Notes: generated by a model from the sequence alone, not told the origin. Shown: positions 22,347 through 33,400, counted from the stretch's first letter. The stretch: 64,000 bases of DNA from Symbiodinium natans (GCA_905221605.1 CAJNDS010000446.1:877243-941242); one strand, 5' to 3'. Numbers and translations: made by a program.

Positions 22347-23608
22347 GTTAAATCCTTAAACCCTGAACCCTTAAACATGTAGGGCCTTAAGGGCGTTGGG
22401 CGAATCTCAAATTTGTGCTGACAGAGCTGGGAGTAGCCCCGTCTGCCTTCCCCGAAAGTCAAACTCCCCCAAACATTTCCATAAACACTAATTCCTAAGC
22501 CCTAAACACTGAAAGGTCCCGGCTGTTTTTTTTTTCATATTCGGCTGGGGGGAGGTGTCCACTAAAAAAATTCCATAATGGCCATGCTGTGAACCAACTA
22601 CATCGATGTGGGTTGCCCTGTGCGCTGACAATCCGAGAAACCGACGAATCACATCCGAACAAATGTTGGAGGGCACCCCTCAGTTTACAAGAAACGCCCT
22701 CTAAGCCCTAACCCTAAACCCTGAACCGTGTGTTTTCCCGGAACCCCTCCAAGTAGGGTTTAACCATTTTGGTTTAGGTGAGGGGTCTCGAGCCTAGTGG
22801 TAGCTTGAGTGTTTTTCTAAGCCCCTCGAAACCCCAAAAACCTCAAAACCGTAAACCCCTAAAACCTGAGTCCTAATCCCTGAGCCCTAAACTTTAAAGC
22901 CCTAAAATCCTAAAAACATGAAGGAAAACCTTAAGACCTGAGTCCTAAACCCTATAACCATAAAACCCTAAAACCCTACAACCGTGAACTCTCAGACCCT
23001 AGACCTAACTAAACCCTAAACCCTAAACCCTAAACTCTACGAGGCTAGTTCAGGAGGTCGTCGAGAAGCAGAAGCCGCACCAGGCCAGCCGAGGAGTTCG
23101 GGTTTAGGGTTTAGGGTTTAGGGTTTAGGGTTTAGGGTTTAGGGTTTAGGGTTGAGGGTTGAGGGGTTTGGGGTTTGGGGTTTGGGGTTTGGGGTTTGGG
23201 GTTTGGTACCCTTTTGCTCTTCTGTTGGTTCTCTTGTTAAGTAACCACCCCTAAACCCTAAATACTCTAAACCCTAAACCCTAAACCCTAAACCCTAAAC
23301 CCTAAACCTTGATTAGCATAATGGCTTCTGGGCGTGGCAGAGGCTCACATCAAACCCTAAACCCCTAAGCCCCAAACCCTGAAGCCCTAAGCCCCAAACC
23401 CCACACCCCAAACCGTGAACCCTAAGACCTAAACCCCAAACCCTAGACCCTAAACCCCAAACCCTCAACCCTAGCCCCCAAACCCGAAGCCCTACACCCC
23501 AAACCCTAAACCCTATCCGTAAACCCCACTCCCCAAACACCAAACTTAAAACCCTAAACACCGTTTCCTATATAACCCCCAAACCTGAAGCTTGCCCTGC
23601 CCTTTCAG

Positions 23609-23685
23609 GTGGTCCCACTCTGGTTCTGGACGGTTGGTGCACTGGCCGCGCTCGCCTTCCTGCTATGGAAGATGCTCGGCCTAAG
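23609..23685 (+). CDS. Exon encoding a transmembrane helix, unknown protein
   Basis: The acceptor is CTTTCAG|GTG. The frame gives VVPLWFWTVGALAALAFLLW followed by KMLGLR, a typical single membrane-spanning helix with a short basic flank, and ends in phase 2 at AG|GTCTTG. The 77-nt length and AG|G acceptor fit the gene style seen in the rest of the window. It is flanked by GGGTTTAGGG-type repeats. Which gene it belongs to is unknown. Confidence 0.45.
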
Positions 23686-24027
23686 GTCTTGGGGCTGGGG
23701 GTTTAGGGTTTGGGCTTTTGAAGCTTTGAGGTTTTGGACTTAGGGGTTTAGGGGTTTAGGGTTTGGGTTGGAACCTGCGCCGTGTAACTCTATAACCCTT
23801 TTCGACCCCATAAATTCCACATGCCCAGAGAAGCCAGAATCGCAAGCTACTGGGCGACAGAACTCCTCAGCACGTTTAGAGTTTGGGGCCCGTACAAGCT
23901 AGACCATGATGCCCACAGGTACCCTCAAAACTCAATACTAGCCACTGTTGTTATTCGGGCAAAAATCCGTCGTACTGTACCCCCCTTTTAAAACAACCAG
24001 CAATAAGGGCACTTTCTGTTAGTACTT

Positions 24028-24176
24028 CTTGGAGTTTCATGGTACTTATTAACCAATTATACCTGTACTTGTAACCCACTTGTAAGCCCCCAAGTGCCCT
24101 AATATGTTTGAATAGAAGTACAGTTACAAGTGCAGTGATACAAGTAATTTGTTAATTAGTACCATGAACCTCCAAG
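24028..24176. mobile_element. MITE-like inverted repeat, TGGTACTTA family, copy 2
   Basis: The element starts CTTGGAGTTTCATGGTACTT and ends with AGTACCATGAACCTCCAAG, about 149 bp, the same size and arm order as 267-416. Confidence 0.7.
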
Positions 24177-24873
24177 TAGGTTATGCAGACTCCGGCTTGT
24201 TGACGGAGGCCTTAGTGCACACAACCCGTGCGAAAGTACTGCAAACCTGCTTGAGAGATTTCTGTGCGCGTATGTCTTCAGCTTTGCATTCCTGACATGG
24301 CTTTTGCATAATAATGTGCAGTATGTGCAAGAGTCTCTAAGTGAAGCTACATGGCCTCTTAATATAGTCCTTTACCTTCTTAAAGGGTTCTGAAGCATGG
24401 GCCCGTTGTTTTCTACCCCAACCCATATACCTTACACCGTAGACCCTCATCTTATCTTTTTCAGTGTGAAGTAAGGGACTCTCTCTCTCTCTCTCTCTCT
24501 CTTTTTAATCTGTGTATATGTGCATATCAATTGGTATATTTACACATAAATAAAATGTCATACATAGTGTGTGTACACATATATGTAATGTCTTTTCCAT
24601 ATGTATTATGTAATTTGATAGAATTATGAATATGAATGCTTGGTGATGTCTGGGTTTCTGATTCTGGGGAGAGATCTGCGTCCGAACCCCCTTCAGAGTA
24701 CAGATATTCCACAGATTTTCCACACATTCTGAACCAACAAAACTAAAGGCTGCAGGTTCTGTACAGCTTTTCAACTCTTCAGGAACACACATTGAACACA
24801 GATTTTCCACAGAAATATTTCCTCAGACCCTGCTCAAACATTACCAGGATGCATAGACATAACGACAGAAGAT

Positions 24874-24974
24874 TGGGATGTTCCACCTTATGCCAACAGT
24901 CCTTAATAGGTATTCTAGTACCCACGATTCATTATAGTCCCTCTGAAGGACTGTTAGTTTAAGGGGAAAATCCC
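24874..24974. mobile_element. GGGATGTTCCC-family inverted repeat element, near-complete copy
   Basis: TTGGGATGTTCCACCTTATG plus CCAACAGTCCTTAATAGG on the left is mirrored by GAAGGACTGTTAGTTTAAGG and GGAAAATCCC on the right; 101 bp. Confidence 0.65.
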
Positions 24975-25091
24975 TAAACCCTAAACCCTAAACCCTACAC
25001 CCTAAACCCTAAACCCTAAACCCTAAACCCTAAACCCTAAACCCTAACCCTCCCGACTAGAAGCCCTTTGCACCCCCAAGACGCAGCCTAG

Positions 25092-25149
25092 GACGCTGCA
25101 CCTGCTACGCTCGGGAAGATCGAGCCGCAGCTTCGCCACTGGCCGGCAA
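25092..25149 (+). CDS. Candidate exon, unknown protein
   Basis: After CCTAG|G the frame reads DAAPATLGKIEPQLRHWPA before AGAGGGTTTAGGG. A GA donor or the telomere-like GT could end it. Unknown protein. Confidence 0.35.
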
Positions 25150-25540
25150 GAGGGTTTAGGGTTTAGGGTTTGGGGTTTAGGGTTTAGGGTTTACAAGGGT
25201 TTTGGGTTTAGAAGGGTTAAGGGTTTAGGCTTTAGGGTTTAGGGTTTAAGCATAGGGTATAGGATATAGGGTATAGTGTATAGTGGCCCCGCGCTTCGTG
25301 AGGATGAACGTTTAAGGGTTTAGGGATTTCAGATTTAGACTTGTTTACTTCGAGCAAAACTGTTTCGTAAATCAGTTTCACCCGCAAACTTGTGTAGGGC
25401 TTTGGGGTGCGCAGCCCCAGCATTAAGCTTGCCGGTGGAGAGCAAGGTTTCCACTTCGTACTCTAAACGCTAAACCCTAAACCCTGAACCCTAACAGAAG
25501 GGTGCGCTGTGGGGCCTGCGTTTTTTTTAGTGTTTTTGCA

Positions 25541-25904
25541 GAAGATTCCGTTGTGTCAGGTTGGATGGGCGAAGTTAAGTAGTTGAACTATACTAAGGTT
25601 AGATGGGCGTGGTTGACTGTCATACGTTACTGGTTAGGTAAGGTTAACTTGATTTCTTATGGTTGATTTTTATAGAGTTTTTTTGTGTAGAGGAAGGGTT
25701 TGCTTATAAGCAGTTGGCTTGCTTATAAGCATTGATTCTTTGGGGGTGGGGGGGAGGGGGGGGCTCTTCGTTGAAGATTCCGTTGTTTGAGGTTGGATGG
25801 GCGAAGTTAAGTAGTTGAACTATACTAAGGTTAGATGGGCGTGGTTGACTGTCATACGTTACTGGTTAGGTAAGGTTAACTTGATTTCTTATGGTTGATT
25901 TTTA
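25541..25904. repeat. 132-bp direct repeat pair left of the MULE
   Basis: GAAGATTCCGTTGT..AGGTTGGATGGG begins at 25541 and again at 25773. The two copies are nearly identical down to CTTATGGTTGATTTTTA (ending about 25672 and 25904) and are separated by about 100 bp that ends in G runs. No reading frame. Confidence 0.9.
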
Positions 25905-25907
25905 GGG

Positions 25908-25908
25908 T

Positions 25909-25944
<36 letters not shown>
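25908..25944. repeat. Poly-G tract at the left MULE edge
   Basis: About 37 consecutive G. A similar G tract lies at 30421-30484 just outside the right edge. Because both read G on the plus strand, they are not part of the inverted repeat. Confidence 0.85.
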
Positions 25945-25945
<1 letters not shown>

Positions 25946-25950
25946 GATTA

Positions 25951-26077
25951 ACCCATTTTACAACCAGAATCCCCAATTTACAACCAGAACCCCCTTTTTA
26001 CAACCAGACATGGCGTTCTGAGCATGAGAACGCCCATTTTGCAACTGGACAACATCAGAACCCCCATTTTGCAACCG
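25951..26077 (+). repeat. Left terminal inverted repeat of the MULE (iterated motif)
   Basis: Five imperfect motif copies: CATTTTACAACCAGAAT, CAATTTACAACCAGAAC, CTTTTTACAACCAGACA, CATTTTGCAACTGGACA and CATTTTGCAACCGG. GAACGCC links occur between units. Such iterated ends are typical binding sites for a transposase, which is an inference here. Confidence 0.7.
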
Positions 26078-26094
26078 GTCTCTGTCTATCTATC

Positions 26095-26500
26095 TGTCTA
26101 TCTGTCTATGTATGTATATGTATATTCACATATATATATATATGTATATATATATGTATATTCACATATATATATATATGTATATTCACATATATATATA
26201 TATGTATGTATATATATATATATATATGTATATTCACATATATATATATGTATATATATATATGTATATTCACTATATATATATATGTATATGTATATAT
26301 ATATATATGTGTGTATCTATAGGTATATTCACACATATATATATATATGTATATATATATATATGTATATATATATGTATATATATATGTATATATATAT
26401 ATGTATATATATATATATGTGTATATATATATATTCACACATATACAGATTGATATACATGTAGAGAGAGATATACCTATATATATATATATATGTATAT
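26095..26500. repeat. (TA)n/TATG microsatellite
   Basis: TATATATG/TATTCACA units over about 400 bp. The three Tyr/Ile frames across it are not genes. Confidence 0.9.
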
Positions 26501-26649
26501 TTCTCTCCCTCGGTGCCTATTTAGGCTCCGCGAAAGTTTAATAGTGACCTTGGGGTTAACTTGGTGCTCTGAGCCCTCAGTACTAAACGCAGTATACGAC
26601 AACAGCAGAACAAACTTTGCCACTTTCAGATACTAGTAACATAGTTAGC

Positions 26650-29600
26650 ATGAAGCGGCCAGCTGCACATGGAACTCCTGGAGCAGCGACTTTCGTGGAA
26701 TCAAAGTACACTGTGTGGAAACAGACCTATTCCTCGAAGTCTGCCTGTTATGATGATCTTGGTTGCGGCAAGTTCTGCAGAGGCCATGCTGCCCGTGCGG
26801 TCAAGTCATCAGGCAAAGTCACATTTCTCAGGTGCCGATTGCGATCTTCCAAACCACCGTGCCACTGGTCTGCCATGATACGGGTGGCTTCGGATGACTC
26901 AGTCGAGCTCTTGCAACTTGACGACCCGAAGTTTGCTGAGCACAACTCCAAGAGTGTTCTGCAAGGCAAAAGGGGATGGGAGGACTTCCAGGAGCGCAAA
27001 ACAGTAAGCAAGCTGCTGACCGACTGTGCCACCAGCAGACCACAAAGAGCCTTGCGATCTGCTCGTTTGCTGGATGTTGGTCCTGTGAAAAAAGTCCAGC
27101 TCAAGCAGGTGCAGAAGCTCAAAGAGAATCTTGTAAAGAAAGTGTATGGGTGCCGCGAAATTGGACAGCTCAGGGAAGCTATCAACAAGCGCAAAGCTCT
27201 GCCAGCAGCCCGCGACCGTGGCTACTTTTGCTACAGCTCTGTCTCCACTGATGGCAAAAAAAACAAAGTAGCCATGGTTGCCACAACACGGCTTTTGCAG
27301 GAAAGATGGGTCAATCAGCCTTCATGTGTTGCTTCAATGGACGGTGGCTTCAAATTCAACTTGCTGGGCTGGCCACTTCATGTGTTGGGCCATGTCAATG
27401 AGGCAGGTCAATTTGGACTTTGTGCGCTGGGGCTATCGTCAAATCTGGAGCAAAAGACTGTTCAGAGCATGCTTGAGGGATTTCGCGATAGCACTGCGCG
27501 TGTGACGCGGAGCAACACAAGGAAGAAACTGGCAATGTCTGACGCAGAGGCTGCTTATCGCAAGTCACTACGTGAGGCCTGCTGTCGAAAGATCTAACCA
27601 ATGATGTAAACCTATTGGATTTGGCATGTTTGGGATCTAAACGTTACTAAGTTGACGGTTCTTGGAAAATTAGAGTTAGCTGGGTTAGCTAAGACCCCAC
27701 ATATGCCTAACCCTAAACCCCAGGCCCACCCAGGACAGCCTCTTGGAGGGTTTTTTTGTCTGGGGCCTGGGTTTAGTGTTAGCTACATATGCCCTAAACC
27801 CTAACCCTAAACCCCGGGCCCACCCAGGACAGCCTCTTGGAGGGTTTTTTGTCTGGGGCCTGGGGTTTAGGGTTAGCTAAGACCCTACCTTCGCCCTAAA
27901 CCCTAACCCTAAACCCCAGGCCCAGGGTTTTTTTTGGTCTGGGGCCTGGGGTTTAGTGTTAGCTACATATGCCCTAAACCCTAACCCTAAACCCCGGGCC
28001 CACCCAGGACAGCCTCTTGGAGGGTTTTTTGTCTGGGGCCTGGGGTTTAGGGTTAGCTAAGACCCTACCTTTGCCCTAGACCCTAACCCTAAACCCCAGG
28101 CCCACCCAGGACAGCCTCTTGGAGGGTTTTTTGTCTGGGGCCTGGGGTTTAGTGTTAGCTTATAGACCGGGGCTTTGTTGTCTGTGGCAGGGGTTTAGGG
28201 TTAGCTGAGACCATGCGTATGAGGGTTTGCGTCATAGGGTCTTATGGTTGTGCTTCTTCAAACAAAACGGTGAAGAGCGGAGGTGTTTGGCGCCTCCAAT
28301 CTCATGTGCTACTTCCACGTGAAGCAAGCCTGCAAGGACTATATTGTCAAGCATGGGCATGGTTCGGCCGAACAGAGGAATGAGATTTGGGACCTGGTCT
28401 CTGACGACATCGATGTGTTGCGAGGCGCACAGACTCTCGCGGACTTCCAGTCAAGGACGGGGTAATCCGAGACTAGCTATTAGTACACGTAGTCGCAGCG
28501 AAGGTCCTGCTGTTCTTGCGGCTGTTTCCCTTCCTGCAACCTAGCCTGAAGGTGCGCGGCAATCAAAGCTCAATGGGATGCGGGCATTGTCTCAGAGCGC
28601 ACTGCTTGGCTGGACAAAGGCAAAGAGGAACGCAACTTCCCGGAATATTTCGCGCGGCAGTGGGGCACACAGGTGCCAGACTGGTACATAGGGGCGTCCA
28701 ATGCAGCCATCGCCCCAAGCACCAACAATGCCGCAGAGGCTTGCATCAAGAACACACGCCTCGACGCTGGCAATGTGGTCGCCGGCATCGGGGAAATCGT
28801 GGCTTTTCTCTTATCTCAAGTCGAAGCTGTTTCACGCAACAACTTCGATGCAGCAGCAGCTCGCGTGACTCCGCGGCCTGTTTGGCGGCGGGCCGCCGCC
28901 TTCAGCACACACATTGGCACCCAACTTGTGCGCAAAGTTGAGCAGGATGGACAGGCTTGGTATGTTTGCAGCCCGCGAGAAGACCCGAGCGATGAAGACG
29001 TCGGTGCCCGCAAAGTCTTGAGCACGGTCTCTGCAACAGCCCTTGTCAAAGCCTTCTGCGCTCAGCGGCAAGGCAAGTGCTGTAAAACCCTAAACCCTAA
29101 ACCCCAAACCCCAAACCCTAATCCCTAAACCCTAAACCCTAAAACCCTAAACCCTAAACCCTAAACTCTTTGTAGTTGTGTGCCTCGAGGCAAAGCCACC
29201 ACTGCCACGCAGCTTGCAAAGTTCACTGGATCCGACGGTTGTCGGGTGTTTGGTATCCTCAATCAGGTCGCATTTTGCACTTGTCCTGCATTCTACCATC
29301 CTCGCCGGTGCTTTCACACTTTGGGCTTGGAAGTTTACTTGGGCAAAGTGAAGCTGCCAGAAGAGCTGGACACCACGCCGGTTGGCATGGCAGTGCGTGG
29401 CAACAAGCCCAAGGCTCCGGGCCGCTATGCTGTGCCTCTCCGAAGCGACGCCAAGGATTTACGCATAGCGCACTTGGAGGCTGAAGTACGTAAGCTTCGC
29501 AAGCAAGATGCTAAGCTTCCACCTGCAGCAGACCCAGATGATATCACTGGCGCAAGCTGCTCCAAGCCTGCGCGGCGCATCAGGGGCAAGACTGCCGACC

Positions 29601-29890
29601 AGGCGGTTGCACGGCTTCCAGACACACTCGGAGGTCCTCTGAACCACGTCCCTGCAGATTTGCATGAGACCTGTTGCGCTGCGGCTGACAAGGGTCAGTT
29701 TCCCATCACGTCCCCTGCGCAAAGAGCGCAGTTCATCCAGGGCGAGCCTTGGAAAGTTTGCATTGTCCCCCAATCATTGATGGAGGCTTTGCGATGGGGA
29801 TATGTGCACCCAGACGCGGCTGCGCCGGCCGGATTAGTGTGGGAGCAAGCGGCTTCCGGACACCTCGTTTTGTCCGCAAGAGGTGGCTAG
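26650..29890 (+). CDS. MULE transposase, four exons, SWIM zinc finger
   Basis: Cut-and-paste transposase of the Mutator-like superfamily, acting on the element's TIRs in the nucleus. Exons: 26650-27583, 28278-28461, 28552-29076 and 29176-29890 (stop TAG); 2,358 nt, about 785 aa. Start is ATG at 26650 (MKRPAAHG); an upstream in-frame TTG at 26617 is unlikely. An N-terminal Cys/His segment (residues about 55-100) may be a FLYWCH/WRKY-like DNA-binding finger. The catalytic core shows CVASMDGGFKFNLLGWPLHV (first Asp), then MSDAEAAYR (second Asp), the family motif NLMCYFHVKQACKDYI in exon 2, and STNNAAEACIK in exon 3. Exon 4 has the SWIM finger CTC-x9-CFH in FCTCPAFYHPRRCFH. Introns 2 and 3 are GT-AG with matching phase 2; intron 1 is proposed as GT-AG phase 1, with GA at 27591 as an alternative. 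No frameshift or internal stop. Confidence 0.8.
27584..28277 (+). other. Intron 1 of the transposase, filled with a hairpin tandem array
   Basis: About 694 bp. Five units at about 27707-28157 each hold the palindromic arms AACCCTAAACCCCAGGCCC and GGGCCTGGGGTTTAGGGTT around CACCCAGGACAGCCTCTTGG AGGGTTTTTTG. Two units make a 180-bp higher-order repeat (27781-27960 matches 27961-28140 except for a roughly 24-bp deletion in one middle unit). The telomere-like heptamer forms the tip of each arm. Confidence 0.75.
28462..28551 (+). other. Intron 2 of the transposase
   Basis: A 90-bp GT-AG intron. GGACGG|GTAATCC is the donor and CCTGAAG|GTGC the acceptor (AG|G); phase 2. Joining restores an open frame (SRTG then CAAIKAQWD). 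Confidence 0.75.
29077..29175 (+). other. Intron 3 of the transposase, telomere-like repeat inside
   Basis: A 99-bp GT-AG intron, phase 2, starting GTGCTGTAAAA, filled with CCCTAAA units and ending CTCTTTGTAG. Joining gives AQRQGNCVPRGKATT. Confidence 0.75.
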
Positions 29891-30201
29891 GCGGGTGAGC
29901 TTCGCAGTGTCTGGCTGCTGGTGCAGGAAACACCTGGTCCGAAACCTATTACTCCCCAACCCTGATCCTAAGCCCTATTACTCCCTAAACCCTAAACCCT
30001 AAGGCCCTAAACCCTACTACTCCCCAAACTTGGTCCAACACTTCATGACTCCCCAACCCTGGTCCATGTTAAGCTAAAGAAGAATAACCGCTTTCTTGGA
30101 TAGGGTTGGCTTACAGTAAATTCCAGACAGTTGAAGCATGGTTTAAGGACTTTTTGGGGTTATGGAGACAAGAATGTTCCAACTTTCAGGAGTTTACAGT
30201 A

Positions 30202-30411
30202 AGAACGCCCAATTTGCAACCAGGCTCACTTTCAAATCTGCATGGTTGCTCTAAGGGATGTTGTTGGAGGATTGAGGTTTTTGCGTTCTAAGTCAATAGG
30301 CTTGTCAAGAGGCTTATGCACCTGGTTGCAATTTGGGCGTTCTCGAAACGCTTGCAGGTTGTAAAATAGGGGTTCTGGTTGTAAAATGGGGGTTCTGGTT
30401 GTAAAATGGGG
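30202..30411 (-). repeat. Right terminal inverted repeat of the MULE
   Basis: The reverse-orientation motif (GGTTGTAAAATGGGGGTTCT) is iterated three times at 30357-30411, preceded by CCTGGTTGCAATTTGGGCGT at 30322. A forward GAACGCCCAATTTGCAACCA at 30202 adds an internal inverted pair. A poly-G tract (30421-30484) follows. Confidence 0.7.
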
Positions 30412-30442
30412 TACACGCTTGGGGGGGGATGGGGGGGGGTAT

Positions 30443-30484
<42 letters not shown>

Positions 30485-30485
<1 letters not shown>

Positions 30486-33400
30486 GGCGGTACGAGCTGG
30501 GGGGTCGTCTAGACGGAAATGCACAACAAAAGTCAAGAGCAATCTGACAGGTCGAGTTAATGTCGCCGTCAAAAATCTGCTTGTAGAACGAATTCAGAGA
30601 AACCTCTTTCACATGGCTGAGATATCAAGGATTCTCGGTTCTTGCCGCCCATTCAGGGTCCAAGGGCATTGCCCACAGGACCGTGCAGCACCATAGCGCT
30701 ACGGCAACAACTTGAAATCCGGATGTCGCGACAAGCCTGGTGGAAAACGCATCACCGACCAAGTTCGTGCACGCAAGCGGGATTACAAGGCGCTGGGTTA
30801 ACTCACATCTTTGCGTGTGAAGTCACATCTCTCCACTCACACGCGGCTGCGAGCGAAGTCACATCACCCGACGTAAAGTCGCATCACAGAGACATATGTT
30901 GAAGCCTCTCCCCCAATGTGCACGCGCCGCACTCGCATGTTCTCGACACACATGCAATATACGCACTTGTCACCCCACGCCTGGGAGGGGTGTACATTTT
31001 TGTCAGCGTGAATGAGGTTTAGGGGTGCAAGTGGTTTGGACTTCGCGAATCCCCAGTGTGCTCGCGCCCGAGATACGACTTTACGCAAAAAGATACGACT
31101 TAACCTACCCACTTGCATCGGGTCTGAGCATTAGAACCAAGTCCGGGAACGTTGCCAGGAGGCCTTTCAGTAGCAATGTTTCAAGTAATCACGGAACATC
31201 AGCTCAACGTTGCACGTCCCATAGAAGGACGTTGGCATGGGCGACCAAAACAAGCGGCAGGCTAAGTGCGTGCAAAGGAAGCTTACGGCGGCCGTGAACG
31301 CGGGGGGCTTTTGCTCATGGGGACGCTATCAAAGCTAAGCTGGTTGTATCAGGTTGGGGCTGCTTGAACGACATCCCACAACGCCTGCATGAAGCATGAG
31401 CTGATGACGATTCCCGCCAGAGAAGTGGTTTGCTTTAGAAGGCCTATGCCAAGAACACCATTGGTGTAGGTTTCCTCACGTTCTTCGACATTAAAGGCTT
31501 TGATGACCACCCATCAGGTAGAAACAATGCCTCACTGGGACTTTGTTCGTGGAAGACGCATGCTTTTTCGGCACGGAGAATCAGGAATTCTCGGTTATGC
31601 TGTTTTCACTGGCATTTTCTTCGGTTGGTGCAGGATACTTTTTTTGCACAGGGGCACTTGCCGCTTTCAGGCTGCTGTCCTTACAAGTCTACTACCATCC
31701 ATGCTGGAAATTGTAGATGCCAATCGGCTTGCCAACCCTGTGTGGATGATGGTTAGGCATGCAAGCACCCGAGCACCAGCCGAAGCCCCTGGCTCAGAAC
31801 AACATCAGGTTTCAAGCCAAGAACTCCAACACCCTGCACGCCCCAAGCAGCCATAATCCATCACCAAACCTAAAGCCCACAGCCCCAACCACAACCACAG
31901 CCAAAGCCCAGATCTGCAAGACAAGGTCACCTTTCGGGACATGTGTACATCGAGCACCTAATACTGGGCGAGAAGCGTGATCCACAGGAGGCAGCGAAAT
32001 CTATGACACGAACTTCGAGCGTGTCGTCTACCTGCGCGGGAACCCGAGAGGCCCTAAACCTTGGCAGATGTTGACCCCTTTCCTAGCTGAGGACTAGCCA
32101 CGTGGAAAGCGGACTCTGCAGTAACTCACGGCCTTGGCCAGGCCTACGTGAATTACCAGACCTTCCTCCCAAAGCCCCAACTAAGAAGTCAGATTTACCA
32201 ACTGCCCCCCCCCCCCCCCCCCCCCAACAAGAAACAAAGTCATAAATCGAAAAATGGCTTCGATGTTCAACTCGGTGCAGCAATGATGAGTAAGTCTAGG
32301 GGCCATGAAACATCTAGGTTGTAAGGTGTTGGGGGTTACTAAATTTACTACTTATCCGGCTGTTGTCACCCTGGCCTGAGTAACGAGGATGTTTTCGCAG
32401 GAAAGATCTCGGTGTGCTATGGACCTGAGATTGCGAAAAGCTGATTTCGTGGAGACGCTGTCAGGCAAGGCAAGCGGCGGAGATTTGCTGCGTAGGGAGA
32501 AAAAGGGGAAGGGGGGACACTTGATTTGACTCGCCCCTTACGACACAGGCCCCCTAGCTGGCCTTATCTTCTCCCTACACAAACTTTATCCCTGAACCTC
32601 AGATTTACCACTCGGCTTTGAACGCAGAGGCACATCAGGGAACTTGCGCATTGCAAGTGGTTGTTAGAGGCTTTGGCGTCTGATAGGGAATCCAACCCAC
32701 AGCATGGGGCTGGAGACCTTCGGATGTTACGGAAGAACCCGAGACGAAGGCCAACTCAATTCCGAAGCCCCAAACGTCCACACCGGGGTTGAGAAGCGAA
32801 GGAGCTCGGGCAGCTAGAGCCGATGAGCATTGAAAGTGCACTTGCAAGTCTTCACTGCAGTAATCATGCCCACCCCGCCTGAATGAAAGCAATTCCATAC
32901 GATTGGCACGAGAGCTACATGCTGAAATTCAAAACGAGTTTCGCATTGCAGCATACCCTAAAAAGACAAGTCCACAACATCGGCGTGCTAGCGGAGTGCT
33001 TTGGAGACACTCGTAGATCTCAGAGCCAAGGCACACATTTCAACTACTGTAAATCCGAAGGCAGCTGCCACAAAACTGAGGCACTCCTACTATGACCGGT
33101 GGAGTTTCCGCCTTCCAAAAGACCGCAAACCCTGGCAACAAAGGGAAGAGGCCCAAAAAGAGAGGCACAGAAGAAATCACAACATGTGACCAGAATTATC
33201 CTGGGGGGACTCCCGGGAGACTGACAAACGCCACCCCAACATTATCGGACTCCAGACAATGGCTCGTCCTTGTATAGGCTCCGCAAGGGAAAGAAAGAAT
33301 CCTCTTCAAGAATCCTCTTCAGTGGCCCGTCTGCACTTGCGAGTTGTATCCCTATCACTATCAGATGTCATGCATCAATTCCTACGACAGCTACCGCTCC

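Larger units (their letters stand above)
1..25250. repeat. Region of dispersed TTTAGGG/CCCTAAA arrays
   Basis: About 60 separate blocks of the heptamer TTTAGGG or its complement occur here, in both orientations, separated by 50-300 bp unique islands. Major blocks (approximate): 1117-1172, 1316-1388, 2690-3075, 4141-4338, 5760-5845, 6976-7032, 7383-7532, 8779-8950, 9215-9325, 10162-10225, 10730-10808, 11500-11580, 12098-12178, 12960-13060, 16870-17042, 17620-17712, 18840-18950, 19038-19195, 19815-19930, 20281-20555, 23098-23205, 24970-25048. Variant units (GGGTTTGGGG, GGGTCTAG, CCCGAAA) occur in runs, which suggests local unit duplication. The heptamer is the telomere repeat of plants and many alveolates, but internal position, mixed orientation and interleaving with exon-like islands exclude a simple chromosome end. 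Confidence 0.9.
25951..30411 (+). mobile_element. Mutator-like (MULE) DNA transposon with TIRs
   Basis: The element is bounded by inverted repeats built from a roughly 20-bp motif, CATTTTACAACCAGAACCCC, at 25951-26077 (forward) and 30322-30411 (reverse). It holds one four-exon transposase gene on the plus strand. A (TA)n microsatellite fills 26095-26500 between the left TIR and the gene. No convincing 8-11 bp target duplication was seen next to the TIRs; G tracts on both sides hide the flanks. Total about 4.46 kb. Intact exon frames suggest recent activity or domestication. Confidence 0.7.

Noticed and set aside
26024-26464. Tyr/Ile-repeat open frames up to 146 aa
   Set aside because: Products of the (TA)n microsatellite.
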